A stretch of 64,000 nt of DNA. It comes from Thioalbus denitrificans. Lineage in GTDB: Bacteria > Pseudomonadota > Gammaproteobacteria > DSM-26407. The translations under genes and the position numbers were made by a program. The stretch lies in the NCBI RefSeq assembly GCF_003337735.1, contig NZ_QPJY01000007.1:124001-188000 (forward strand), in the 5' to 3' direction. Each line of letters starts with the position of its first letter. Position 1 is the stretch's first letter. A model generated the notes under the pieces. It saw only the letters and a list, made by a program, of their open reading frames with translations, was not told the origin of the DNA and did no database searches. Below are positions 51,001-60,177 of this stretch, piece after piece.

Positions 51001-52308
51001 ATGAAGACCCTGCTGCGCAACTTGGGCCTGCTGCTCATCGGCCTGCTGCTGTTCCAGGCCCGCGCCCACGCGGTACTGACCATCGAGATCACCCAGGGCG
51101 TGGAAGGGGCGCTGCCGCTGGCCGTGGTGCCGTTTGCCGTGGCGCCGGGCGGCGCGGCGCCGGATACCGACGTCGCCGCCGTCATCAGCGCGGACCTGGG
51201 CCGCAGCGGCCGCTTCCGCCCGCTGCCGCCGGAAGACATGCTGGCCCGCCCCCACGATGCCGCCGAGGTGAAGTACGAGGATTGGCGGGTGCTGGGCATG
51301 GAGAACCTGGTGGTGGGGCGGCTGGAACCGAACCCCGACGGCAGCTACGAGGTGCGTTTCCAGCTGCTGGACGTGTTCCGCGCCAACCAACTGCTCGGCT
51401 ACAGCATCACCGCGCGCCCGGGCGAGCTGCGCCGCGCCGCCCACTACATCAGCGATCTCATCTACGAGAAGCTCACCGGCGAGCGGGGGGCCTTCAATAC
51501 CCGCATCGCCTACGTGACCGTCCAGCGTCCCGCGAAGGGGGAGACGCTGTTCGGTCTGCAGGTGGCCGACTCCGACGGCCACAATCCGCAGACCATTCTC
51601 TCCTCGCGCGAACCGATCATGTCGCCGAGCTGGTCCCCGGACGGCAACCGCCTGGCCTATGTCTCCTTCGAGGGCAAGCGCTCGGCGGTCTACGTCCAGG
51701 ACGTGCGCACCGGACAGCGCGAGCAGGTCACCTCCAGCCCCGGCATCAACGGCGCGCCCGCCTGGGCCCCGGACGGGCAGCGCCTGGCCCTGACCCTGTC
51801 CAAGGACGGCAACCCGGAGATCTACGTGCTGTATCTCTACAGCAAGCGCCTGGCCCGCATCACCAACAGCCTCGGCATCGATACCGAGCCGAGCTGGGCG
51901 CCGGACGGGATGTCCCTGGCGTTCACCTCCGACCGGGGCGGCACACCCCAGATCTACCGGGCCTGGCTCGACGGCGGGCGCACCCAGCGCCTCACCTTCG
52001 ACGGCAGCTACAACGCCAGCCCCGATTTCTCGCGCGACGGCAAGCGCCTCGCGCTGGTGAACGGCAACGGTCGCAGCTTCCACATTGCAGTGCAGGACCT
52101 GGACAGCGGGGTCCTGCAGGTCGTAACGGATACACCGCTGGATGAATCACCGAGCTTCGCGCCCAACGGCAGCATGATCATCTACGCCACCCAGTCCGGC
52201 GGACGGGGTGTGCTGGCCGCCACTTCGGTGGACGGGCGCGTCAAGCAGCGGCTGCTGCTCACCGAGGGCGAGGTCCGGGAACCGTCCTGGTCCCCGTTCC
52301 TGCAGTGA
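51001..52308 (+). CDS. tolB: Tol-Pal periplasmic beta-propeller protein TolB
   Basis: 435 aa. Signal peptide at residues 1-24, an N-terminal alpha/beta domain, then six WD40-like propeller repeats marked by [42 protein letters not shown] and similar. It links TolA to Pal at the outer membrane. The ATG at 51001 follows GGAGGG. Confidence 0.96.
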   Translation: MKTLLRNLGLLLIGLLLFQARAHAVLTIEITQGVEGALPLAVVPFAVAPGGAAPDTDVAAVISADLGRSGRFRPLPPEDMLARPHDAAEVKYEDWRVLGMENLVVGRLEPNPDGSYEVRFQLLDVFRANQLLGYSITARPGELRRAAHYISDLIYEKLTGERGAFNTRIAYVTVQRPAKGETLFGLQVADSDGHNPQTILSSREPIMSPSWSPDGNRLAYVSFEGKRSAVYVQDVRTGQREQVTSSPGINGAPAWAPDGQRLALTLSKDGNPEIYVLYLYSKRLARITNSLGIDTEPSWAPDGMSLAFTSDRGGTPQIYRAWLDGGRTQRLTFDGSYNASPDFSRDGKRLALVNGNGRSFHIAVQDLDSGVLQVVTDTPLDESPSFAPNGSMIIYATQSGGRGVLAATSVDGRVKQRLLLTEGEVREPSWSPFLQ

Positions 52309-52367
52309 GCGAGCGGAATACGGACAAGGGGCTTTTCACTTTTAACTTTCATTCAAGGAGTTGCATC

Positions 52368-52916
52368 ATGTTTCTCCGCATCGGCAAATTCATGGGTACC
52401 ATCGTGGTCGGTCTGTCCCTGCTGGGACTGGCCGGGTGCCAGACCACCGGCGGTCTGGGGCAGGGCGAGGAGGGCGCCGCCGTGGACGAGGCCGGCGCCA
52501 TGAGCGGCGGGGCGGATGCCCGGGGCGCGGCCGCGGGCGGACGCTTCAGCAGCGCGGCGCTGGACGATCCCAACAGCCCGCTGGCCAACCGGGTGTTCTA
52601 CTTCGATTTCGACAGCTTCATGATCAAGGACGAGGACCGCTCGACCATCAGCGCCCACGGCGAATTTCTCGCCGCCAATCCCGACGCGAAGGTGCGCCTG
52701 GAGGGCCATGCCGACGAGCGCGGCAGCCGCGAGTACAACATCGCCCTGGGCGAGCGCCGGGCCAACGCCGTCCGCCAGCTGCTCCAGCTCCAGGGTGTGG
52801 CCGCCGGCCAGATCGAGACGGTAAGCTACGGCGAGGAGCGCCCCGCGGGCCTCGGCCACGACGAGCAGTCCTGGTCACTGAACCGCCGGGTGGAGCTGAT
52901 CTACACGAGGCGTTGA
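52368..52916 (+). CDS. pal: Peptidoglycan-associated lipoprotein Pal
   Basis: 182-aa outer-membrane lipoprotein. The signal peptide ends in the lipobox LAGC (Cys24). A Gly/Ala-rich linker leads to the OmpA-like domain (VFYFDFDSFMIKDED, LEGHADERGSREYNIALGERRA) that binds meso-DAP. AAGGAG lies seven bases before the ATG at 52368. Confidence 0.97.
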   Translation: MFLRIGKFMGTIVVGLSLLGLAGCQTTGGLGQGEEGAAVDEAGAMSGGADARGAAAGGRFSSAALDDPNSPLANRVFYFDFDSFMIKDEDRSTISAHGEFLAANPDAKVRLEGHADERGSREYNIALGERRANAVRQLLQLQGVAAGQIETVSYGEERPAGLGHDEQSWSLNRRVELIYTRR

Positions 52917-52917
52917 G

Positions 52918-53715
52918 ATGAGGTTCGACAACCGCATCATCGCGGCTGCCGTCGCCCTGGCCTTCGGGCTGGGTGCGGCGGCGCCCGCCCAGGCACAGCT
53001 GTTCGGTGGCGCCAGCCGGGATGAGGTGGCCGCGCTGCAGCAGCGGGTGGAGCGCCTCGAGCGCCTGCTCGACAGCGGCAGTCTGGCCGACCTGCTGACC
53101 CGTGTGGAACGCCTGCAGCAGGAGATCCAGCAGCTGCGGGGCCAGGTTGAGACCCAGGGTTTCGCCATCGAGGAGCTGAAGAAGCGCCAGCGTGATCTCT
53201 ACGTTGACGTGGACCGCCGCCTGGGACGGCTGGAGGCCGGCGGTCCGGCACCGGCGCCGGCCGCAGCCCCTGCCGCCCCGGGACCCGCGGCAACAGCTCC
53301 GCCGGCGGCTGATTCGGCCCCGGCCGGGGTGGACGAGGTGGCGGAGCAGCAGGCCTATGAACAGGCCTTCGACCTGCTCAAGCAGGGGCGCTATGCCGAC
53401 GCGGCCGCCGCCTTCAGCCGCTTCCTGACCGACTTCCCCGGCGGAACCTATGCGCCCAATGCCCAGTACTGGCTGGGCGAGGCCTACTATGTGACGCGCC
53501 GCTTCGACGAGGCGCTGGCCGAGTTCAGCAAGGTGCGCGAACTCTACCCGGACAGCCAGAAGGTGCCGGACGCCCTGCTCAAGATGGGCTACATCCTCAT
53601 CGAGAAGGGTGAACGGGAGCGGGCCCGCACGCTGCTCAACGAAGTGAAACAGCGCTATCCCGGAACCACCGCCGCCAGCCTCGCCGACCGGCGACTCCAG
53701 AACATGGGACGCTGA
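52918..53715 (+). CDS. cpoB: Cell division coordinator CpoB (YbgF)
   Basis: 265-aa periplasmic protein. Signal peptide to about residue 27, a trimerising coiled coil (VAALQQRVERLERLLD, then to about 95), a Pro/Ala linker, and C-terminal tetratricopeptide repeats (AYEQAFDLLKQGRYADAAAAFSRFL; APNAQYWLGEAYYVTRRFDEALAEF). It coordinates Tol-Pal constriction with peptidoglycan synthesis. It starts one base after the pal stop. Confidence 0.95.
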   Translation: MRFDNRIIAAAVALAFGLGAAAPAQAQLFGGASRDEVAALQQRVERLERLLDSGSLADLLTRVERLQQEIQQLRGQVETQGFAIEELKKRQRDLYVDVDRRLGRLEAGGPAPAPAAAPAAPGPAATAPPAADSAPAGVDEVAEQQAYEQAFDLLKQGRYADAAAAFSRFLTDFPGGTYAPNAQYWLGEAYYVTRRFDEALAEFSKVRELYPDSQKVPDALLKMGYILIEKGERERARTLLNEVKQRYPGTTAASLADRRLQNMGR

Positions 53716-53758
53716 TGGCCCGGTGTTCAACGGCCCGCCCGGCGGCGGAGTCGGGTGC

Positions 53759-54400
53759 GTGAGTCGACTGCGCATCACCGAGGTTTTCCTGTCCCTGCAG
53801 GGCGAGGCGCGGACGGTGGGACTGCCCACGGTGTTCGTGCGCCTCACCGGCTGCCCGCTGCGCTGTGACTGGTGCGATACCGAATATGCCTTCCAGGGCG
53901 GTGTGTGGCGGGAGATCCCCGAACTGACAGCAGAGGTGGGCGCGTTCGGCGTGCGCCATGTCTGCGTCACCGGGGGAGAGCCACTGGCCCAGCAGGCGGT
54001 GCACGAACTGCTCCGCGCACTCTGCGACGCCGGCTTCGAGGTGGCCCTCGAAACCAGCGGCGCCCTGGACGTTTGCGGCGTGGACCCGCGGGTGAGCCGG
54101 GTCATGGATCTGAAGGCCCCCGGATCCGGCGAGGTGGGGCGCAACCGCTGGGAAAACCTTCACTGCCTGACCGCGCGCGACCAGGTGAAATTCGTCCTCC
54201 GTGACCGGGCGGACTATGATTGGGCCTGTGAGCAGCTGCGCGTGCACGATCTGACGGAACGCTGTGAGGTCCTGTTCTCACCGGTGCATGGAGTTCTTCC
54301 GCCCCGCCAGCTGGCCGAATGGATCCTGGCCGACCGCCTGCCGGTGCGCTTCCAGCTGCAACTGCACAAGTTACTCTGGGGAGAGGAGCGGGGGCGATGA
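53759..54400 (+). CDS. queE: 7-carboxy-7-deazaguanine synthase
   Basis: Radical SAM enzyme of queuosine/preQ0 synthesis, 213 aa. The cluster motif is CPLRCDWC near residue 33 (CxxxCxxC), after [33 protein letters not shown] follows. GTG 53759 is chosen because GGAG lies eight bases before it and the conserved sequence starts there. It overlaps queC by four bases. Confidence 0.95.
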   Translation: MSRLRITEVFLSLQGEARTVGLPTVFVRLTGCPLRCDWCDTEYAFQGGVWREIPELTAEVGAFGVRHVCVTGGEPLAQQAVHELLRALCDAGFEVALETSGALDVCGVDPRVSRVMDLKAPGSGEVGRNRWENLHCLTARDQVKFVLRDRADYDWACEQLRVHDLTERCEVLFSPVHGVLPPRQLAEWILADRLPVRFQLQLHKLLWGEERGR

Positions 54401-55095
54401 ACACGACGGTAAAACAGGCAGTGGTGCTGACATCCGGCGGGCTCGACTCCACCACCTGCCTGGCCATCGCCCGGGATCAGGGCTACCGCTGTCATACCCT
54501 GGCCTTCGACTACGGGCAGAAGCACAAGGCCGAGCTGGATGCCGGCATCCGTATCTCGCGCGCCCTCGGCGCCGGGGATCACAAGATCATCCGCATCGAC
54601 CTGGCCTCCATCGGCGGATCGGCACTCACCGATCCCAAGATCGCGGTGCCCGATCATCCCACCCGCGGCATTCCCGTCACCTACGTGCCGGCACGCAATA
54701 CCGTGTTCCTGTCCCTGGCCCTCGGCTGGGCCGAGGTGCTCGGCGCCTGCGACATCTTCATCGGTGTCAACGCCGTGGACTACTCCGGCTACCCCGATTG
54801 CCGGCCCGCCTTCATCGAGGCCTTCCAGGACCTGGCCAACCTGGCCACCAAGGCCGGGGTGGAGGGGGAGCGGTTCCGCATCCACGCCCCGCTGCTGCAC
54901 CTGAGCAAGGCCGATATCATCCGCACCGGCGTGCGCCTGGGTCTCGACTACGGCATGACGGTCTCCTGCTACAGCGCCGATGAGGAGGGCCGCGCCTGCG
55001 GGGTGTGCGACGCCTGCCGCCTGCGCCGCGAGGGCTTCCGGGAAGCCGAAATCCCCGACCCCACCCGCTACCGCCCCGGCAGCCCCTTCGCCTGA
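54397..55095 (+). CDS. queC: 7-cyano-7-deazaguanine synthase
   Basis: Converts CDG to preQ0 with ATP and ammonia. 232 aa. The PP-loop is [11 protein letters not shown] near residue 12, and the C-terminal zinc site is formed by [20 protein letters not shown]. It is last in the tol-pal-que run and is followed by composite repeat element G. Confidence 0.97.
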   Translation: MNTTVKQAVVLTSGGLDSTTCLAIARDQGYRCHTLAFDYGQKHKAELDAGIRISRALGAGDHKIIRIDLASIGGSALTDPKIAVPDHPTRGIPVTYVPARNTVFLSLALGWAEVLGACDIFIGVNAVDYSGYPDCRPAFIEAFQDLANLATKAGVEGERFRIHAPLLHLSKADIIRTGVRLGLDYGMTVSCYSADEEGRACGVCDACRLRREGFREAEIPDPTRYRPGSPFA

Positions 55096-55571
55096 CTGGG
55101 ATCCCTTCACCACGAAGGCACGAAGCTCACGAAGAAAAGACAAAGACAAAGACGTAAAGACAAAAGCGGTCCATCCGCAGATTACGCAGATTACGCAGAT
55201 TAAAAAAACTACCGGTGACTTGCTGAAGGGTTGATTGGCCCTGCACACGGAAACACTCCCGCGATCTGTACAGACTGCCAACAGCCCCGTGACCGGGTTC
55301 GTCCATTGGAAATCCCGGTATCCTCGAAGTAATCTGTGTCAATCTGCGTAATCTGTGGATAACGAGTCTTTTGGTCTTTATCTTCGTGCGCTTCGTGCCT
55401 TCGTGGTGAATGGATGGGCGACGGTATAGTCGACATCCGTCGCTGGAATCGTCAATCAGCTTCCGCTAATCTAGCTCCCTTTCCCGACACCCACGGTCGG
55501 GAAGCCGCCACCCCGAGTTGTCACGGGGTTATAACCAAATCATAGGCCGGCTGGAGGAGGGGAATCCCATC
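55096..55571. other. Intergenic region with repeat element G and permease leader
   Basis: About 475 bases without a supported gene. Element G takes 55106-55410. The last 160 bases contain the leader of the thiosulfate permease gene; no clear promoter was recognised. Confidence 0.6.
55106..55410. repeat. Composite inverted-repeat element G (nested arms)
   Basis: The same two-layer design as element B: outer arms TTCACCACGAAGGCACGAAG (55106-55125) and inverse (ending 55410), and inner arms of CGCAGATTA units (55175-55202; inverse, slightly decayed, 55331-55360). Between the outer and inner left arms lies an AAAGACAAAGAC-type purine run, mirrored by TCTTTATCTT on the right. Confidence 0.85.
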
Positions 55572-56837
55572 ATGGTCTTCGAAAGCTTCGCTGCCGGGCA
55601 GTCGTTTCTGCTCTGGTCCACCTTCGTTGTCGCCCTGATCCTGGGCGCAGTGGTCAACAAGACCAATTTCTGCACCATGGGGGCCGTGTCGGACATGGTC
55701 AACATGGGCGATCTCGGCCGCATGCGCGCCTGGCTGCTGGCCATCGCCGTGGCGCTCATCGGGGTGCTGGCACTCGAGCCCCTGGGGCTTGTCGACCTCG
55801 GCGCCGCCTTTCCGCCCTACCGGGCCGGCCAGCTCATCTGGGCGGAGAACCTGCTCGGCGGGCTGATGTTCGGCATCGGCATGACCCTCGCTTCCGGCTG
55901 CGGCAACAAGACTCTCATCCGCATTGGCGGAGGCAACGCCAAGTCGGTGGTGGTGCTGGCCATTATCGGCGTCATCGCCTACTTCATGGTCAACCCCTTC
56001 CCGGGAACCGACCAGACTTTGATGTCGGTGCTCTTCTACGACTGGATCCGCCCGCTGGCGGTGAACGTGGGCCCGTCCCAGGACCTCGGCACCCTGCTGG
56101 GGGGCAGCGACAACGCCGCCACCGTGCGCTTGGCGGTGGGCGCGCTGCTGGCCGTCGCGCTGCTGTACTACGTGTTCCGGGCGCGGGAGTTCCGCCACGG
56201 CTTCGACAACATACTCGGCGGCCTGGTGGTGGGGCTTGCCGTGGTGGCGGCCTGGTACGTCTCCAGCAACCTGCAGGTAAGCCTGGACGGCGAGAGCTAC
56301 AGCCTGCGCGGCTACGTCCAGAACTGGGACTTCCTGGCCGACTCCGGCGCCGGCAAGCCCGCCGACAGCCGGCCGCTGAGCCCCCAGTCGTTCACCTTCA
56401 TCAACCCCATGGGGCAGAGCCTCGGCTATACGGCCTCGGGCTTCGACGCCGGCCTGCTCACCTTCGGCGTCATGGCGCTCGCCGGCGTCATCGCCGGGTC
56501 CCTGCTGTGGTCCCTGGTGACCCGCAGCTTCCGCTTCGAGTGGTTCGCCAACGGCCGGGACTTCCTCAACCACGTGGTGGGCGCGGTCCTCATGGGCTTC
56601 GGCGGCGTGCTGGGCATGGGCTGCACCATCGGCCAGGGCGTGACCGGCATCTCCACCCTCGCCGTGGGATCCATAATCACCTTCGGCGCCATTGTGCTCG
56701 GCAGCGCCCTGACCATGAAGGTGCAGCTCTACCGCATGGTCTACGAGGGTGAGGCCGGCTTCCTGGCCGCGCTGGTCACCGGCCTGGTGGACCTGAAGCT
56801 GCTGCCGGCGCGCCTGCGGCGCCTGGAGGCGGTCTGA
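55572..56837 (+). CDS. TsuA/YeeE-type thiosulfate (sulfur) permease
   Basis: Inner-membrane transporter of the YeeE/YedE family, 421 aa, with nine or more helices. The three conserved cysteines of the thiosulfate pathway are present: C34 in NFCTMG, C110 in ASGCGNK and C351 in GMGCTIGQG. The central insertion (about 235-285) looks periplasmic. GGAGGAGGGGAA lies about seven bases before the ATG at 55572. No tusA or yeeD gene follows; instead a tRNA gene does. In a sulfur oxidiser it may serve thiosulfate or polysulfide uptake (inference). Confidence 0.88.
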   Translation: MVFESFAAGQSFLLWSTFVVALILGAVVNKTNFCTMGAVSDMVNMGDLGRMRAWLLAIAVALIGVLALEPLGLVDLGAAFPPYRAGQLIWAENLLGGLMFGIGMTLASGCGNKTLIRIGGGNAKSVVVLAIIGVIAYFMVNPFPGTDQTLMSVLFYDWIRPLAVNVGPSQDLGTLLGGSDNAATVRLAVGALLAVALLYYVFRAREFRHGFDNILGGLVVGLAVVAAWYVSSNLQVSLDGESYSLRGYVQNWDFLADSGAGKPADSRPLSPQSFTFINPMGQSLGYTASGFDAGLLTFGVMALAGVIAGSLLWSLVTRSFRFEWFANGRDFLNHVVGAVLMGFGGVLGMGCTIGQGVTGISTLAVGSIITFGAIVLGSALTMKVQLYRMVYEGEAGFLAALVTGLVDLKLLPARLRRLEAV

Positions 56838-57011
56838 GCAACGGCCGGGGCGCTTCGAACGAACAGCCTTGGCCGCTTACGCCGGGATGCCGGGACGCGA
56901 TGGATAAAGCCGCTGAAAGGACTGGATTTTCAGGGCGGGCCTTGCGTCCCGGCGGTTCCGGCGGACTTGCTATCATGGCCCGGATCGGTATGATCCTCCC
57001 CTTCCGGATTG

Positions 57012-57087
57012 GCGCCGTTAGCTCAGTTGGTAGAGCATCTGACTTTTAATCAGGTGGTCGATGGTTCGAGTCCATCACGGCGCACCA
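57012..57087 (+). tRNA. tRNA-Lys (anticodon UUU)
   Basis: A complete 76-base cloverleaf. Acceptor GCGCCGT pairs with ACGGCGC, discriminator A and an encoded CCA follow. The anticodon loop CTTTTAA gives anticodon TTT, and the T loop reads GGTTCGAGTCC. Its 3' 50 bases are duplicated at 63183-63232, so it is the integration target of the downstream element and remains intact. Confidence 0.97.
57038..57087. other. attL: 3' end of tRNA-Lys
   Basis: A 50-bp perfect direct repeat with 63183-63232, running from the anticodon stem through the CCA. Identity stops abruptly on both sides, as expected for tyrosine-recombinase attachment cores within a tRNA. Confidence 0.92.
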
Positions 57088-57862
57088 TTCAAAACAAAGA
57101 CTTACGGGATGCGGTAGGCCATATTTCGGCGGGGTTCGTCGCCGGGGTTCCTTCCAGGGTTACGGCAGGGGGCTTGCTGCATCCCCAAGCCGTGCCCCTC
57201 GCCAGCTCGGCCGGCTGGCCCCTTTTCCTCTCCCGGCGCGGCAGACACCCCCCCCTCGTTTCATACCCCCCGAGGGGCATGAGCACGCAAAAGGGAGGGG
57301 GCTTCTGTGTCTAGTACCCCCATACGCTCGCTATCTCAGGTTTTCACTGGCAACCCTCTGGCTGTACCCCAGGCATCACCGCATTGCCCGCTCAGAACGC
57401 CGTGGGCGCGACTTCTCGCCTTTGGTATGGGTACATAGCCAAATGAAGCGAAGTGCCGCCTACCGCGCTCACAGGGCGTCACAGCAGCTTGCCGCCAGAA
57501 GATAGGCGGTCATCCCCCGGCCAGGCCAGTGCGCAGTGATTGCCGGACCTGCACACCAGCAGGACAAAACCCCAGTCGAATCAATGCGTTGACACATACC
57601 CCATCGGTAAGTTGTTGATGCCTAGGAGGTATCTGCGGACGATTCGCACAACCTATTGATTGGCGGTGGAATTGTTATCAAACCGGGCTGATGGGGGTGG
57701 ACCACATACACACGCTGGACCGAACGCACAGCGGGGGAAATCAAACTCAACCCCCCGGAAGTGGCCGGAATGAGCGTTCCGTTATTGTCTCGCGCCGTGC
57801 CGCCGCATCCCGTCCCGGGGGATGGTCTACACTTGGCTTGCTCATCGGCAGGAGGCCACAAA
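57088..57862. other. Non-coding left end of the integrated element
   Basis: About 775 bases with no supported gene; the short ORFs here look accidental. A hairpin CCCCTCG (57252-57258) with CGAGGGG (57271-57277) stands near the junction. No mobilisation gene, iteron or obvious oriT was recognised. It may hold transfer or single-strand initiation sites that I cannot identify. Confidence 0.4.
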
Positions 57863-58117
57863 ATGCAGACATACAAGCTATCCCCGGAGAGGGCGGCAGA
57901 GGTCAGCATCATCACCCAGTACGGGCAGCGCTTCGGTCACCCACCACCCCCGGGCGCGTTGCAGGATGGCACAGCGGTCCGGCTGGCGAAGCAGGCCCTT
58001 GAGACGGGAATCCCCGTGGCCGAGTGGATGGACGAACCCGAAGGCACCATACCGGGCTCGAGCATCGTGCTCGGGGACTTCGACGAACCAAACGATGGAG
58101 GCGCAGACAATGAGTGA
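57863..58117 (+). CDS. Element-borne hypothetical protein, 84 aa
   Basis: Not recognised. The ATG at 57863 has AGGAGG about seven bases upstream. The first half is polar and helical (YKLSPERAAEVSIITQYG), with a PPPP turn; the C-terminus is strongly acidic (DFDEPNDGGADNE). No membrane segment. It overlaps the next ORF by eight bases, implying coupled translation. It lies in the cargo zone between attL and the replication genes. Confidence 0.6.
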   Translation: MQTYKLSPERAAEVSIITQYGQRFGHPPPPGALQDGTAVRLAKQALETGIPVAEWMDEPEGTIPGSSIVLGDFDEPNDGGADNE

Positions 58118-58322
58118 ACCAGCGAAGGCGGCATCGGCACTTGACGCAGCAGCGATAGCCCACCAGCGAATCGCCGACCTCGGGGCCATGTTCCGGGGAA
58201 TCATGGATGCAACCGACGACACCACCGCCCAAGCCTTGGCCAGGGCCGGGGTGAATCTCTCGGAGGAGTGGGCAAATGAGTTTGACACGCAGGCCGAGGT
58301 TTTGGAGTTGAACGTGTTGTGA
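58110..58322 (+). CDS. Element-borne hypothetical protein, 70 aa
   Basis: Not recognised. Ala-rich helical protein (ALDAAAIAHQRIADLGAMF) with an acidic C-terminal half; no membrane segment or cysteines. Its start ATG 58110 overlaps the 84-aa gene by eight bases. Possibly a small accessory or regulatory protein of the element. Confidence 0.55.
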   Translation: MSEPAKAASALDAAAIAHQRIADLGAMFRGIMDATDDTTAQALARAGVNLSEEWANEFDTQAEVLELNVL

Positions 58323-58387
58323 GCATTGAAGCGGCCCGTACGACAAGACAGATACGACGGGACTGATTTCACAGCAGGAGGTGGGCA

Positions 58388-59008
58388 ATGAACTCTCGCC
58401 AGCATTTGTTAGTCGTTGGTCTAATATATGGTGCTTTAACGTTATCTGGTTGTGTAACTAGCGGGGCATCTCAAAGTCATGTTGAGCGCCCTGCAATTCC
58501 GTATGAAGAGTGGGGAAAGTTAGAGCATTACGCTGTTTCGCCAAGTGCAACAATAATCTATACAACAAAAAACAACTCTGCAAAGATCTATTATGATGGA
58601 GAGCAATGGGTTCCCCAATCCAAATCAGAATTGGAGAGATACGGGCTAGGCAGCGCAGATATTGGATTCACGGACCAGAAGAATTTCAACCCAATGCTTA
58701 TTGCAGTGACAGATAGGTATTCCTTTGGGTCGCAGGATGGCTATGAAAAATCTATGAAGCAGAGGCTTGCGTCACAGGGTGGTGAATTTGATATCCTGGA
58801 CGAGCAATATATTGTTGTTAACGGGCAATTGGTTAAGCTGATTACCTCAAAAGTATCCGTAGACAACAAGAACGTTATTCTGATTAAGCAGTCTTGGCAT
58901 GGAAGAAATAATGCGGTTGTGATAATTGATGCTGTGATACCAGAGTCATTCTATAAAAATTCAAAGCGTCAAGCACGGCTATTCATGAATGGGTTTGTAA
59001 TTGAGTGA
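58388..59008 (+). CDS. AT-rich lipoprotein gene in the element cargo
   Basis: 206-aa predicted lipoprotein, family not recognised. The leader NSRQHLLVVGLIYGALTLSGC has a lipobox with Cys22. The mature part is mixed alpha/beta with many Asn, Lys, Ile and Tyr residues. Base use is clearly AT-rich (AAA, ATT, TAT codons common), unlike every neighbouring gene, so it was probably acquired separately from elsewhere. AGGAGGTG precedes the ATG. It may alter surface properties or exclude competitors, but nothing in the sequence shows this. Confidence 0.75.
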   Translation: MNSRQHLLVVGLIYGALTLSGCVTSGASQSHVERPAIPYEEWGKLEHYAVSPSATIIYTTKNNSAKIYYDGEQWVPQSKSELERYGLGSADIGFTDQKNFNPMLIAVTDRYSFGSQDGYEKSMKQRLASQGGEFDILDEQYIVVNGQLVKLITSKVSVDNKNVILIKQSWHGRNNAVVIIDAVIPESFYKNSKRQARLFMNGFVIE

Positions 59009-59062
59009 CAAAGGTGTCGACTGAAGCCGGAAGAGTCCGAAGGTGAACCAGCCGACCCAGCC

Positions 59063-59215
59063 ATGGTGAAGGGGAAGGGACTGACACTGAGGTTGCATCC
59101 GGCAGTGAACGGGGAAGAGACAACCACCACCCAAATCTTGGCTGGGAACAGCGACCTCTACACCAAGCAACGCAAACCGGAATACACGGTGTTGGTGAAC
59201 AGCCCTCCTAGATAG
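59063..59215 (+). CDS. Possible small ORF or gene remnant, 50 aa
   Basis: An open frame begins directly after the lipoprotein stop in the same phase and runs to TAG 59213-59215. Its first ATG is at 59063. It encodes a soluble peptide (KGKGLTLRLHPAVNGEE, then TVLVNSPPR). There is no Shine-Dalgarno, so it may be the remnant C-terminus of a lost gene. Low confidence. Confidence 0.25.
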   Translation: MVKGKGLTLRLHPAVNGEETTTTQILAGNSDLYTKQRKPEYTVLVNSPPR

Positions 59216-59259
59216 ATCTTAGATATGATCTTAGATCGGATTTCCAAACTCCCCGGAAA

Positions 59260-59292
59260 CCCCCGCCCCGCCTGAGTTTGGCGGAACGGGGG
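59260..59292. other. GC-rich hairpin next to iterons
   Basis: CCCCCG-CC-CCGCC and GGCGG-AA-CGGGGG form an 11-bp stem with one 2x2 internal loop and a 7-base loop (TGAGTTT). It resembles a single-strand initiation site or strand-opening block, but could also terminate repC. Confidence 0.5.
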
Positions 59293-59354
59293 CGTGACCG
59301 TTAGTACGGGAAAGCGTGACCGTTAGTACGGGAAAGCGTGACCGTTAGTACGGA
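59292..59354. repeat. Three 22-bp iterons
   Basis: Two complete copies of a 22-base unit starting GCGTGACCGTTAGTACGG (59292-59313, 59314-59335) and a third, truncated copy from 59336. Identical in the shared part. The repC stop codon (59323-59325) lies inside the second copy. Confidence 0.92.
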
Positions 59355-60177
59355 CGCCGGGCCGGGCGATTTCGAACCTGGACCTCGAGCACTCGGCCAC
59401 CTTCCAGCCCAGCGCCGCCAGTTCGGACAAGGCATCGCGAGCCCGCTGGCGGCGCTTCCGCTTTGTGGACCTGTTGGCCTCATCCGGCCAGACGTAGCCG
59501 CACAAGGTGTCCAGGGCCACCCGGCCCATCTTGCCCGGATCAATCCAGCCGCACAGCCGCTGATGAATCAGCCGGGCAGGATCGGATCTCAACTTGCGCA
59601 CCTCATCCAGGTCGATCCGCACGTGCCGCTGATCGCCTAGGATTGCTCCGGCAAGGCGCGGGTTCAGGGCCACCAACAGCCCGCCGGTTTCTTCGTCGAG
59701 CGCGTAGCTCAGCAGATTGTACGAAGCCTGTCGCGGGCCGTTGGTGGCCACAACTGTCACGTTGGACATTCGCGCCAGACTGGCCTTCATCGCCCGGATA
59801 TTGCGCCCGCCGTCGGTCATGCCCACTTCGTGCAGTAACCGTGACATGCTCGCCCTGACCATCATCCCGTCCCGCTCGGCGGCATCGCCCACCGTGGCCA
59901 GGGAGTGACGGAGCTGTTGGCCCACTTCCGTCTCGGGGGCGGGTTCCAGCAACAGACCATCAGGCCCGGCCATGGCAACGATGCCTTGCAGCAGGCGCAT
60001 ATCATCCGCTCCCAATGGCTCGAACCCGATGAAGCGGACGCACCCGCTGGCCCCCATGTCGTGTGTGATATCCAGCTTTCCGCTTTCGCGTTCGCCACGC
60101 TTGAGGGAGCGGAACAGGCCGGGAGCAAGGCAGTGGGTTGGATCGTGCCGGGCGAGGGCCAGGTTATGCTCTGTCAC
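59323..60177 (-). CDS. repC: IncQ-type replication initiator RepC
   Basis: Iteron-binding initiator, 284 aa, close in length to RSF1010 RepC. Segments recalled from IncQ RepC proteins are present: LAPGLFRSLKRGER, PLGADDMRLLQGIVAMAG, LIHQRLCGWIDPGK and LDTLCGYVWPDEANRST. The start is GTG 60175-60177 with GGGAGGG six bases upstream, overlapping the repA stop by 14 bases. Its last eight or so codons (RTNGHAFPY) are encoded by the iteron array itself. Confidence 0.9.
   Translation of the reverse strand: MTEHNLALARHDPTHCLAPGLFRSLKRGERESGKLDITHDMGASGCVRFIGFEPLGADDMRLLQGIVAMAGPDGLLLEPAPETEVGQQLRHSLATVGDAAERDGMMVRASMSRLLHEVGMTDGGRNIRAMKASLARMSNVTVVATNGPRQASYNLLSYALDEETGGLLVALNPRLAGAILGDQRHVRIDLDEVRKLRSDPARLIHQRLCGWIDPGKMGRVALDTLCGYVWPDEANRSTKRKRRQRARDALSELAALGWKVAECSRSRFEIARPGVRTNGHAFPY

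Larger units (their letters stand above)
59205..59354. other. IncQ-like vegetative origin (oriV) candidate
   Basis: In order: an AT-rich segment with a repeated GATCTTAGAT (59215-59224, 59227-59236), a GC-rich stretch that folds into a hairpin (59260-59292), and three 22-bp iterons. An AT-rich, then GC-rich, then iteron arrangement is the known organisation of IncQ plasmid origins, and it lies next to repC. Confidence 0.7.

Noticed and set aside
57009-57314. 101-codon frame starting over the tRNA
   Set aside because: It overlaps the tRNA gene and att site, lacks a ribosome site and has no recognisable content.
59292-59354. CRISPR-like direct repeats
   Set aside because: The 22-bp units are directly adjacent without spacers and sit beside repC, so they are iterons.
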